Source: Spirochaetota bacterium
GTDB lineage: Bacteria; Spirochaetota; Brevinematia; DTOW01
Assembly: GCA_028276145.1 (NCBI GenBank)
Contig: JAPYWX010000041.1
Coordinates: forward strand, 1 to 11,327
Direction of reading: 5' to 3'
Length of the DNA stretch: 11,327 nt
The translations under genes were made by a program, and so were the position numbers. The notes below the pieces were generated by a model. That model was not told the DNA's origin, did no database searches, and was given only the letters and a program-made list of their open reading frames with translations. Shown one piece after another: positions 1 to 6,945 of this stretch (position 1 is the first letter of the stretch; each line of letters opens with the position of its first letter).

Positions 1-27
1 CTATTAAAGTGGTTTTTGATAGAGTTA

Positions 28-49
28 AAGGGAGGCGGGAGCCTCCCTT
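28..49 (-). terminator. Hairpin after cfpA, GGC-loop-GCC type
   Basis: AAGGGAGGC and GCCTCCCTT form a perfect 9-bp stem with a 4-nt loop, starting 5 nt after the cfpA stop codon. The position suggests transcript termination or 3'-end protection. The stem is not followed by a U-run on the minus strand, so it is not a textbook intrinsic terminator. It belongs to the same hairpin family as those at 2730, 6904 and 9633. Confidence 0.5.
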
Positions 50-54
50 AAATT

Positions 55-2016
55 TTATAATTCCTCTAATTTTTCTACGGGCTTTTTAGGAGATACGTCT
101 GCTTTACCTTTTACCTGGGGTTCTTTCTTTTCTTCTTCAGCTGTTGATTCTTTGGCTTTGTATGCTAATTCTGAGACACTTTCTTTGTCCTCTTGTATCG
201 CAAATGACTGGTCAATGTCTGCTCTGACTGTTGATCTTCTTCTTGTGTACTGAGCAAAGGCAACATCTGTGAAGCCTTTGGATAGCTGGAATAAGAACTC
301 GTTTATGACTTCTGCCATTCTCTTTAAAATGAACTGCTTTCTCTTAATTGTAGTTATATCTAGCTCTAATATCAAACCAGGCTGTATGTGGTGAGGATTG
401 ATGGAGTAAGCGAATTCTGAGAATCTCTTCATTATAAAGTCAATCCTTTCTTCGAGTATTACTCTCTCTAGTGGCCTTTCGGCTCCGTGCATTTTTTGTA
501 GAAGTTCCTTTATGAATTTGATTCTTCTGAAGAGGTTTTCTGTTTCAGGTATGTAATGAGGATTGCTTTCCTCAACGATTGTGTTTTCAGGATCCATAAA
601 GCCTAGCTCTTGCCACTTAACTTCGTCTCCTCCGTTTTCAGCGTTTGCCTCAAAGTACTCCTTAGCCCAATCCCTAGGCATGTACTTTAGTACTAGGTCA
701 TCAAAGTCTCTGATATTGTATTTCCTTTTGTTTTTGAGGTAATACTGATAAGTGAGCTGCCAGAGTCTTCTTACTTCTCTTTCAAATGCTTCGAAGTGCT
801 TGTCATACTCTTCTCTCAACTTGATTAATTGATTCTGGTCATAGTAAGCTAGCTTTATTCTGTAACTCTCATGCGGTAGTTTCTCGGGATCTGTTTCTTC
901 ATACTCCCTTATTATGCAGACTCTAGCATTCTTGAAGTTGTTGATGTACTGATACCCGAGCTTACTTGTGTCAAGTATTGAGGTGAGAACATTAACAGCG
1001 GTGTTATAACCTCTGTTTCTTATGTTCTCAATATCGAAGATTTTCTTTATTGTTTCTCTGATGTTAAGAGGATCGTACTCGTCAGGTGGAATTTCTGCTC
1101 TGAGTCCTTCTATTTTGTCAATGAATCTCTTAGCCAATATCGTGTACCTAGTGGAGTTTTCATCATCTTTATCATCGCTTGTGAAGTTTTCAATTTGTCT
1201 TATCTTTTCAAAAATTATTTCTGTCTTATCTAGTTCAGCTTTACCTTGTTCAATAAGTGATTCATTTATTCTTTCTATTTCTTTGTCAATGAGTTCGATG
1301 ATTCTGTGTTGGATGGCTTCTTTAATGATTAGTGATAGAGGAACTTGGTAGTGATAGATTGGGCTTATTAGCTCGTTTTCCAGGATATTGATGGAAACCT
1401 TAACGTCGTATACATGAATTGGATTGTAAGGATTATCTCTGAATACTGCTTTCATTATAGCGTAGGCATTCTGACCTCTAACTAGTGCACCGACATCTGT
1501 CTTTTGCCTCAATAGTGCGTTGGTCATCTCTTCTACTTCTGTTATTTCCCTTTGAATGTGCCCATGTAAGTGTCCATACATGTTAACGATGGACTTTTCA
1601 ATTTCACCTGTGTGGAATTTGTCAGGTCCTGCTATTTTGTCGAGTAACTCAACTATCTCTCTAGGTGTGTACCTTGCCATTTGCCTATTTTCTTCCCTGT
1701 CGATGAAAGTTCTAACTTTTTTCAAGAACTCGTCTTCGACAGTTTTTAAGTACCTGTTCATCATGTTTTGGTAGGTAATGTTGATGTAGTTATAGATTTT
1801 GTCCCTCAAGCTTCCCATTACATCAAGCTTGTCAGTGACCTCAGGAGGGAGTTTAGTAATAATCCTATTCATTAGCTCGTTTGTCAAATCTTGAACAAAC
1901 TTTTTATCTTCGATTGCCTTGTCTCTTCCCTCCTGAACTAAGCTCTCATGGCTACCTACAGCACTTGGAATTTTTGGATCAAAAACATTTGGTCCCTTTG
2001 GAAATTGATCTAACAT
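55..2016 (-). CDS. cfpA: Cytoplasmic filament protein CfpA (spirochaete)
   Basis: CfpA forms the ribbon of cytoplasmic filaments that runs under the inner membrane of Treponema-type spirochaetes, close to the periplasmic flagella; in Treponema its loss is known to disturb cell division and chromosome segregation. The 653-residue product is long, charged and mostly helical, without a signal peptide or membrane segment. It matches the family as I remember it over most of its length, including the YTPREI / GEIEKSIVNMYGHL region (about residues 110-150), INPHHIQPG near 539 and the RRRSTVRADI motif near 592. The last 45 residues are a Lys/Glu-rich, probably disordered tail. Length is close to the roughly 680 residues of Treponema CfpA. 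I chose the ATG at 2016 because AAAGGGGG (2030-2023) lies 6 nt upstream; an in-frame TTG at 2034 would overlap this ribosome binding site. It appears monocistronic, with its own promoter and a hairpin after the stop. Family assignment is from memory, not a search. Confidence 0.9.
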   Translation of the reverse strand: MLDQFPKGPNVFDPKIPSAVGSHESLVQEGRDKAIEDKKFVQDLTNELMNRIITKLPPEVTDKLDVMGSLRDKIYNYINITYQNMMNRYLKTVEDEFLKKVRTFIDREENRQMARYTPREIVELLDKIAGPDKFHTGEIEKSIVNMYGHLHGHIQREITEVEEMTNALLRQKTDVGALVRGQNAYAIMKAVFRDNPYNPIHVYDVKVSINILENELISPIYHYQVPLSLIIKEAIQHRIIELIDKEIERINESLIEQGKAELDKTEIIFEKIRQIENFTSDDKDDENSTRYTILAKRFIDKIEGLRAEIPPDEYDPLNIRETIKKIFDIENIRNRGYNTAVNVLTSILDTSKLGYQYINNFKNARVCIIREYEETDPEKLPHESYRIKLAYYDQNQLIKLREEYDKHFEAFEREVRRLWQLTYQYYLKNKRKYNIRDFDDLVLKYMPRDWAKEYFEANAENGGDEVKWQELGFMDPENTIVEESNPHYIPETENLFRRIKFIKELLQKMHGAERPLERVILEERIDFIMKRFSEFAYSINPHHIQPGLILELDITTIKRKQFILKRMAEVINEFLFQLSKGFTDVAFAQYTRRRSTVRADIDQSFAIQEDKESVSELAYKAKESTAEEEKKEPQVKGKADVSPKKPVEKLEEL

Positions 2017-2039
2017 ATCAAACCCCCTTTTCAAAAGAA

Positions 2040-2068
2040 ATAATAAAACACAGAGAATTTTCTTTCAA
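2040..2068 (-). promoter_or_regulatory. Promoter of cfpA
   Basis: TTGAAA (2068-2063) and TATTAT (2045-2040) are separated by 17 nt, a good sigma-70-type arrangement. The predicted start, near 2033, lies just before the AAAGGGGG ribosome binding site, giving a leader of under 20 nt. The same short-leader layout is seen at the lipoprotein gene upstream. Confidence 0.6.
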
Positions 2069-2095
2069 AATTAAGATTTTAAATCTTTAGAGCAA

Positions 2096-2170
2096 GAGGG
2101 ATACCCAACCAAGCTAACCCCACGAGGGGCCATATGGCTTAGCATTGCCATCCTCTGGTTGGGTACCCTA
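2096..2170 (-). repeat. 75-nt multi-branched inverted repeat between lipoprotein gene and cfpA
   Basis: On the minus strand TACCCAACCA pairs perfectly with TGGTTGGGTA (10 bp). The stem extends by a GGG/CCC clamp with one bulged base to about 14 bp. Inside are a GCTAA/TTAGC helix, a CCCC-TCGT-GGGG hairpin and the self-complementary GCCATATGGC. It starts 5 nt after the lipoprotein stop codon and ends ahead of the cfpA promoter. It is much more GC-rich and more structured than its surroundings. There is no U-tract. It may end the lipoprotein transcript, be a small structured RNA, or be a relic of a mobile palindromic element; I do not recognise a known riboswitch. Confidence 0.6.
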
Positions 2171-2175
2171 TGAAA

Positions 2176-2625
2176 TTACTCGACAACTAAAACAGCGTTC
2201 TTACCGCCAAAGCCGTCATCAACATACTCTGTTGGCTTTGGAGAGATGTACTGCTCTAACTCGCTCATGTCCTTTGGCCAGTTTCCATCGATGTAATATT
2301 TATAAAGGTACTTACCAGGTTCCCATTCAACTTCTATTTCGAAGATGCCGTCACCATCTGGGTCTTCCATGGCGTAGTTTGGATCTGTTGGGTTCCAGCC
2401 GTTGAAGGAACCAACTAAGTTAACACTTGAGGCTCCGCCGTACTCGTTTGCATTGAATGTGAATTTTATCTTACCGGCTTTGATAGCTCCACTAGCTTGA
2501 GCTGAAGCTACTCCCTTGCTCTTCTTAGAAGTGGAAGCTGATTTTTTTGCTCCGGCAGGTGCGCAAGAAACAACTAAAGCACCTACCACTAGTAAAGAAA
2601 TCACTGCTAATAGCACTTTCTTCAT
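2176..2625 (-). CDS. Lipoprotein with AMPK-type glycogen-binding (CBM48-like) domain
   Basis: A 149-residue predicted lipoprotein. Residues 1-20 form a signal peptide (MKK, then a hydrophobic core) ending in the lipobox V-V-S-C with the lipidated Cys at 21. A low-complexity Ala/Ser/Lys linker follows (about 22-51). From about residue 52 to the end is an E-set carbohydrate-binding domain of the AMPK-beta/CBM48 kind: VNLVGSFNGWNP (68-79), DPDGDGIFEIEVEWEPGKYLYKYYIDGNW (88-116). The domain usually binds alpha-glucans; here it would face the periplasm or cell surface, and no enzyme domain is attached. I chose the ATG at 2625 because AAGGAGG (2638-2632) lies 6 nt away; another ATG at 2631 abuts it. 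It has its own strong promoter, so it is not simply read through from carB. The ligand is unknown. Confidence 0.82.
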   Translation of the reverse strand: MKKVLLAVISLLVVGALVVSCAPAGAKKSASTSKKSKGVASAQASGAIKAGKIKFTFNANEYGGASSVNLVGSFNGWNPTDPNYAMEDPDGDGIFEIEVEWEPGKYLYKYYIDGNWPKDMSELEQYISPKPTEYVDDGFGGKNAVLVVE

Positions 2626-2645
2626 ATCCATCCTCCTTGAAACAT

Positions 2646-2674
2646 ATTTTAAGTAAACAGATAAGAGTTGTCAA
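2646..2674 (-). promoter_or_regulatory. Strong promoter of the CBM48-like lipoprotein gene
   Basis: A consensus -35 box TTGACA (2674-2669) is followed after exactly 17 nt by TAAAAT (2651-2646). A start near 2639 gives a leader of about 14 nt that runs straight into the AAGGAGG at 2638-2632. This is the best sigma-70-like promoter in the window and suggests high expression. Confidence 0.75.
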
Positions 2675-2715
2675 TAAATTTCAAATGTTCCAACAAGGTA
2701 CTGCCACGGTAATAA

Positions 2716-5700
2716 TTACTTTACTTTATAGAGAGGCTGAGCCTCTCTTATTTTATGGTACTCTTGAATTGGTTTGACATTCAGTTCTTTATTTCTCATG
2801 TCTTTGAGGGCTGAGACGACAGCGTACATTGCTGGTACCGTTGTGATTAATGGTATTTTATATCTTATGGCTAGTTTTCTTATGCTTATTTCGTCTTTTA
2901 CTGATTTTCTGTTCATTGTTGTATTAAATACCATCTCGATTTTACCGTTTCTTATGTGGTCTAATAGGTCTGGTCTGCCTTCTCCTATTTTGAATACTAG
3001 TTCGCTCTCAATATTGTTTTGTTTTAGGAAGTAGTGAGTTCCTTTAGTAGCATATATCTTGAGGCCTAATTCCGAGAGCTCCCTAGCTAGATTTAATATT
3101 TTAGGTTTATCTTTATCGTCTATAGTAAGTAGGACACTCTTTCTATTGTATATATTTGTGCCTGCTGCTATTTCTGCTTTTGCGTAAGCTAGAGGGAATG
3201 AAAAGTCTATACCCATTACTTCACCGGTGGACTTCATTTCGGGACCAAGTGTAGGTTCAACCTCAGGGAACTTATCGAATGGTAATACTACTTCTTTGAC
3301 AGCATAATACCCAGGCTTTATAACTTCCTTGACACCTATGTCTTTTATTTTCTCTCCCATTACTACTCTAGTGGCTAGCTTAGCCCATGGTATCCCCGTT
3401 GCCTTTGAGACGAAGGGTATTGTTCTAGAAGCTCTTGGGTTGGCTTCTAAGACATAAACTTCACCATCTTTCACGGCATATTGAATATTAACAAGTCCGA
3501 CGACTTTGAGAGATAATGCTATGTCTATCGTGTGTTTCCTAATTTTTTCTATTATCTTATCTGAGAGAGAATAAGGGGGTAGAACTGCAGCGCTATCACC
3601 TGAGTGGACACCAGCCTCCTCTATGTGTTCCATTATACCGGCAATTACTACTTCTTCACCGTCTGAAAGTGCATCAACGTCAACTTCTATGGCATCCTGT
3701 AGGAACTTATCAATAAGTATAGGTGCTCCTTCTGATACGACGATAGCTTCCTTTGCATAGCCAATAAATTCATCATCGCTATAGACGATGTTCATAGCTC
3801 TACCACCAAGTACATAGGAAGGTCTTACTAGTACTGGATAACCAATTTCATTGGCAATTCTTAGAGCTTCTTCTAAATTTGTAGCAGTAGCACTTAGTGG
3901 CTGCTTTGCTCCTATTTTCTCGAGTAACTCCCTGAATTTCTCTCTGTCCTCTGCTATGTCTATGCTTTCTGCAGATGTACCTAATATTTTAACGCCTGAT
4001 TTTCTTAGCTTTAACGACAACTTCAGAGGAGTTTGCCCGCCAAACTGTAGTATAACACCTTCAGGTTTTTCTTTTTCAATTACATTCATGACATGTTCAT
4101 ATGTCAGAGGTTCAAAATAAAGCCTTGTTGATATATCATGGTCAGTTGAAACAGTTTCAGGATTTGAATTTACCATAATGGCGTCATAACCCATCTTTTT
4201 GAGTTCTAGCGAACAGTGTACACAGCAATAATCAAATTCAATACCTTGACCTATTCTATTTGGACCACTGCCAAGTACAACGACTTTTTTATTACCTGTG
4301 TCCTTGTACTCACATTCTTCATCGTATGTTGAATAGTAGTAAGGTGTTTTTGCTTCAAACTCAGCAGCACAGGTATCTACTAGCCTGTATGTTGCTTCAA
4401 TACCTAATTTTTTTCTGTATTCTCTAACCTCTTCTTCGGAAACTCCTGTTTTTAGTGCTAAAAGGTAATCGGTGATTCCCATTTGCTTGTAGTATAGCAT
4501 GGCTTCTCTATCTATCATCTCTAACTTAGATGGTATTGACTCCTCTAACTCAACGAGTTCTTTTAGGTTATAGAGAAACCATTTGTCTATTTTTGAGTAT
4601 TCATAGATTTCATCTACGCTTAGACCTACCTTGAAAGCATCCTTTATATAGAAAATCCTTTCGGGGTTAGGTTCTCTTAACTTAATAGCTATGGTTTCTT
4701 TAATTTCTTCAATTCTTGACTTGTAGCTTTCGTCGTTTGTGAGTATTCCTTCAAAGAACTTTCTTCCAGTTTCTAGTCCTACGATAGCTTTGACAAATGC
4801 TTCTTTGAAGTTTCTGCCTATTGCCATTGTTTCACCAACAGACTTCATTTGTGTACCGAGTATTGGTTTGGCACCTGGGAATTTTTCAAATGCAAATCTT
4901 GGCATTTTGACAACTACATAATCTAATGTAGGCTCAAACGATGCCGGAGTTTCTTTGGTTATATCGTTAGGTATTTCATCAAGGGTATATCCAACTGCTA
5001 GCTTAGCGGCAATTTTTGCTATCGGGAAGCCAGTAGCTTTTGATGCTAAGGCGGAACTTCTAGAGACTCTTGGGTTCATCTCTATAACCATGAATTCAAA
5101 TTTTTCAGGATTCACAGCAAACTGTATGTTTGAGCCTCCTGTCTCTACACCTATTTCCCTTATTATCTCAATAGCTGCGTCTCTTAAAGTTTGGTATTGT
5201 TTATCTGTGAGTGTTTGAGTAGGTGCTACTGTTATGGAATCGCCTGTGTGGACACCCATTGGGTCAAAGTTTTCTATTGCACATACAATAACGACATTGT
5301 CTTTTTTATCTCTCATTACCTCAAATTCAATTTCTTTCCAGCCTATCAAAGATTCTTCTACAAGTATTTCGTTTATCATTGAGGCGTTAAGCCCTCTTTC
5401 TGCCAGAACCTTTAGTTCTTCAAAGTTGTATGCTATAGAGCTACCAGTGCCACCTAGAGTGAAAGCAGGTCTTATTATTATTGGGAATCCAATGTTCTTA
5501 GCAACCTCTAAGGCTTCTTCAACAGAGTGAACGGCTTTACTGTATGGGCACCTAAGCCCTATTTTCTCCATGCTTTTTTTGAAAAGTTCCCTGTCTTCAC
5601 CTTTCTTTATAGCCTCAACATTTGCACCTATTAGTTTTACTCTGTACTTATCGAGAATTCCTTCTTCGTGGAGCTTAACCGTAAGGTTTAGAGCTGTTTG

Positions 5701-5976
5701 TCCTCCTAGGGTAGGAAGTAGAGCATCGGGTCTTTCCCTCTCTATTATATTTTCCAAGGTTTCAACAGTGAGAGGTTCAATGTATGTAACATCAGCTATT
5801 TCGGGGTCAGTCATTATGGTAGCAGGGTTAGAATTAACGAGAATTACCTTAAATCCTTCTTCTCTGAGAGCTTTACACGCTTGGGAGCCTGAGTAGTCAA
5901 ACTCACAAGCTTGTCCAATAACGATAGGACCAGAACCAATAACTAAGATACTCTGAATGTCTTTTCTTCTAGGCAT
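2716..5976 (-). CDS. carB: Carbamoyl-phosphate synthase large subunit
   Basis: CarB makes carbamoyl phosphate from bicarbonate, ammonia (delivered from glutamine by CarA) and two ATP, for pyrimidine and arginine synthesis in the cytoplasm. The 1086-residue product has the full duplicated architecture. The first ATP-grasp half begins with GSGPIVIGQACEFDYSG (about 14-30) and carries NSNPATIMTD, GGQTALN and EMNPRVSRSSALASKATG. The second half, from about residue 550, has GSGPNRIGQGIEFDY, NSNPETVSTD and EANPRASRT. A C-terminal MGS-like allosteric domain starts near 940. I chose the ATG at 5976 because MPRRKDIQSI matches the usual family start and AGGAT lies 7 nt upstream; the frame continues to a TTG at 6015. 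Family members normally end shortly after a motif like QEYH; here eleven further residues follow, seven of them encoded by a hairpin. carA is not in this window. Confidence 0.96.
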   Translation of the reverse strand: MPRRKDIQSILVIGSGPIVIGQACEFDYSGSQACKALREEGFKVILVNSNPATIMTDPEIADVTYIEPLTVETLENIIERERPDALLPTLGGQTALNLTVKLHEEGILDKYRVKLIGANVEAIKKGEDRELFKKSMEKIGLRCPYSKAVHSVEEALEVAKNIGFPIIIRPAFTLGGTGSSIAYNFEELKVLAERGLNASMINEILVEESLIGWKEIEFEVMRDKKDNVVIVCAIENFDPMGVHTGDSITVAPTQTLTDKQYQTLRDAAIEIIREIGVETGGSNIQFAVNPEKFEFMVIEMNPRVSRSSALASKATGFPIAKIAAKLAVGYTLDEIPNDITKETPASFEPTLDYVVVKMPRFAFEKFPGAKPILGTQMKSVGETMAIGRNFKEAFVKAIVGLETGRKFFEGILTNDESYKSRIEEIKETIAIKLREPNPERIFYIKDAFKVGLSVDEIYEYSKIDKWFLYNLKELVELEESIPSKLEMIDREAMLYYKQMGITDYLLALKTGVSEEEVREYRKKLGIEATYRLVDTCAAEFEAKTPYYYSTYDEECEYKDTGNKKVVVLGSGPNRIGQGIEFDYCCVHCSLELKKMGYDAIMVNSNPETVSTDHDISTRLYFEPLTYEHVMNVIEKEKPEGVILQFGGQTPLKLSLKLRKSGVKILGTSAESIDIAEDREKFRELLEKIGAKQPLSATATNLEEALRIANEIGYPVLVRPSYVLGGRAMNIVYSDDEFIGYAKEAIVVSEGAPILIDKFLQDAIEVDVDALSDGEEVVIAGIMEHIEEAGVHSGDSAAVLPPYSLSDKIIEKIRKHTIDIALSLKVVGLVNIQYAVKDGEVYVLEANPRASRTIPFVSKATGIPWAKLATRVVMGEKIKDIGVKEVIKPGYYAVKEVVLPFDKFPEVEPTLGPEMKSTGEVMGIDFSFPLAYAKAEIAAGTNIYNRKSVLLTIDDKDKPKILNLARELSELGLKIYATKGTHYFLKQNNIESELVFKIGEGRPDLLDHIRNGKIEMVFNTTMNRKSVKDEISIRKLAIRYKIPLITTVPAMYAVVSALKDMRNKELNVKPIQEYHKIREAQPLYKVK
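2730..2748 (-). repeat. GGC-loop-GCC hairpin inside the 3' end of carB
   Basis: AGAGAGGC and GCCTCTCT form a perfect 8-bp stem around a 3-nt loop. The hairpin lies inside the coding sequence, and its end is 11 nt before the carB stop codon. It encodes the R-E-A-Q-P-L stretch of the CarB tail. It is nearly identical to the hairpin at 9633-9655. Confidence 0.75.
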
Positions 5977-6004
5977 AAATTGAATCCTATAGATTTTAGA
6001 GATA

Positions 6005-6034
6005 ATTTTAAACAAATACCTTTGGGGCTTTCAC
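6005..6034 (-). promoter_or_regulatory. Possible proximal promoter of carB
   Basis: GTGAAA (6034-6029) and TAAAAT (6010-6005) are 18 nt apart. The position gives a short leader like those of the neighbouring genes. The -35 match is only four of six. A second candidate, TTGTTC (6251-6246) with TATATT (6227-6222) and an 18-nt spacer, would instead give a leader of about 240 nt that contains the hairpin array at 6104-6165. The sequence alone does not decide between them. Confidence 0.35.
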
Positions 6035-6103
6035 CTTGATATGATACAAAGTATCCTAATGATTCTGCGATCTGAAAAAACTTTGTAGTTAATAGAATTA
6101 TTA

Positions 6104-6165
6104 CTAATTAGCACTTGTGCTAAATAGCACGTTGTGCTAATTAGCACGTTGTGCTAAATAGCACC
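6104..6165. repeat. Tandem palindrome array 1 (GTGCT/AGCAC family)
   Basis: Three full copies and one half copy of TAGCAC-loop-GTGCTA stand in tandem: 6109-6122 (loop TT), 6125-6139 and 6142-6156 (loop GTT), then TAGCAC at 6159-6164. The repeat period is 16-17 nt. The junctions (GTGCTA-AT-TAGCAC and similar) are themselves palindromes, so the array can fold in two registers. It lies between flgN and carB. A decayed half copy (GTGCTTATTA on the minus strand) is visible near 6227-6236. Confidence 0.85.
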
Positions 6166-6285
6166 TTAGATTAGAAATTTTAGGGTCTTGATACCTATTA
6201 TTTAAGCACTTATTGTCTTTAAATATAATAAGCACGACAGTAGTTGAACAAATGAGAGTCGATGAGCATTGATTCAGGTGGTTTA

Positions 6286-6354
6286 GTTATCAAATAGCTT
6301 CGCTATCAAATAGCTTTGCTATAGAATAGCTTGGCTATAGAATAGCCTAGCTAA
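6286..6354. repeat. Tandem palindrome array 2 (ATAGC/GCTAT family)
   Basis: Four copies of ATAGC-NNN-GCTAT begin at 6294, 6310, 6326 and 6342, an exact 16-nt period, with loops TTC, TTT, TTG and CTA and spacers CAA, AGA and AGA. The last copy is degenerate at its end (GCTAA). A half copy, GTTAT, precedes at 6286-6290. The last unit contains the flgN stop codon (6349-6347) and its final Ser codon. The geometry matches the GTGCT/AGCAC arrays, but the arm sequence differs. Confidence 0.85.
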
Positions 6355-6832
6355 TTGTAGAGTAGGTTGTTATGTCAATGTCTTTGAATACTTTTTTGCC
6401 TTCTGAGTTATAGTTAACTTCTGATAGTGTTGTATTGGTTATTTTTTCTACGACTGCGAGGGATACGGAGATTGAGGATTCTATTATTATTTTATTTTCT
6501 AGGCACACTAGTCTTATTTCATCTAGGGTAGATAGTAGTTTGTCTCTTAGCTGTATAAGTGTGGTTTGGTTATTTAGGAATGGAATTATCTTTGATAGGT
6601 TTATTTCGCTTTCTAGGGAGAATTTTTGTGCTAACCTTTTTGTTATGTTGAGTCTCTCTAATTCCAATTTTTCTAGTTTTGAGAATAACTCTCTTTCTTC
6701 TTCATCTATTTTTTTAAGTCTTGAGTATTCTTTTAATATAACTACTTCTCTTTTTTCCTTTTCCTTGGCTAATAGTTTTTGGAGGATATCTAATTCATCG
6801 CTAAGTATTTGAATGAGTTCCTTTTCAAGCAT
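6347..6832 (-). CDS. flgN: FlgN-like flagellar export chaperone
   Basis: A 161-residue cytoplasmic protein. FlgN-family chaperones bind the hook-filament junction proteins FlgK and FlgL and hand them to the flagellar type III export gate. The sequence shows the family pattern. A long amphipathic helix opens with LSDELDILQKLLAKEKEKREVV (about 10-31). A charged coiled coil follows, rich in Glu/Lys/Leu (40-70), then a segment with LRDKLLSTLDEIRLVCLENKIIIESSISVSLAVVEKI (about 95-132), where the family normally has a helix ending in a run of branched residues. There is no signal peptide. The start has GGGAG 7 nt upstream. flgK and flgL, the usual partners downstream, are absent: carB follows instead. 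Sequence conservation in this family is weak, so this rests on helix pattern and length; another short coiled-coil protein remains possible. Confidence 0.6.
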   Translation of the reverse strand: MLEKELIQILSDELDILQKLLAKEKEKREVVILKEYSRLKKIDEEERELFSKLEKLELERLNITKRLAQKFSLESEINLSKIIPFLNNQTTLIQLRDKLLSTLDEIRLVCLENKIIIESSISVSLAVVEKITNTTLSEVNYNSEGKKVFKDIDITTYSTIS

Positions 6833-6903
6833 TTCTTCTCTCCCTAGTTTCCCTAAAATCTATTTTCGGAAGGTTTTTGTTTTGTTGAAAAAATTTTTTT
6901 ATG

Positions 6904-6918
6904 AGAGGCTTCGCCTCT
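6904..6918 (-). repeat. Short GGC-loop-GCC hairpin upstream of flgN
   Basis: AGAGGC-TTC-GCCTCT forms a 6-bp stem with a 3-nt loop. On the minus strand it lies after the lipoprotein gene and its array, and before flgN. An A-run then a T-run (6901-6882) follows 2 nt later. It may help end the bactofilin-lipoprotein transcript, but the T-run begins too far from the stem for a classical terminator. Confidence 0.5.
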
Positions 6919-6945
6919 AATAACTCTACAAGAATAAATTAAGAA

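Larger units (their letters stand above)
5977..6346. other. Intergenic region between flgN and carB
   Basis: This 370-nt stretch holds two tandem palindrome arrays (6104-6165 and 6286-6354) and two candidate carB promoters. I see no convincing gene in it. A 16-codon minus-strand frame at 6269-6219 has no ribosome binding site. Confidence 0.7.

Noticed and set aside
1022..1774. Plus-strand reading frames opposite cfpA, and similar ones opposite carB and metY
   Set aside because: They are low-complexity Ser/Leu/Ile-rich mirror images of strongly conserved coding sequence on the other strand.
2690..2710. Partial echo of the 2096-2170 element (CCAACAAGGTA...CCACG) upstream of the lipoprotein gene, as if flanking a cassette
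   Set aside because: Only scattered matches, no inverted partner arm, and the strong promoter lies between it and the gene; probably chance.
2730..2748. Hairpin called as intrinsic terminator of carB
   Set aside because: It lies before the stop codon and has no U-run on the minus strand, so it would truncate the message.
6219..6269. A 16-codon minus-strand reading frame ahead of carB, as a possible leader peptide
   Set aside because: No ribosome binding site and no run of regulatory codons such as Arg; it overlaps the distal candidate promoter.
6850..6900. A sigma-28 flagellar promoter before flgN (TCCGAAAA)
   Set aside because: The -10 match is poor and no TAAA box lies about 15 nt upstream.
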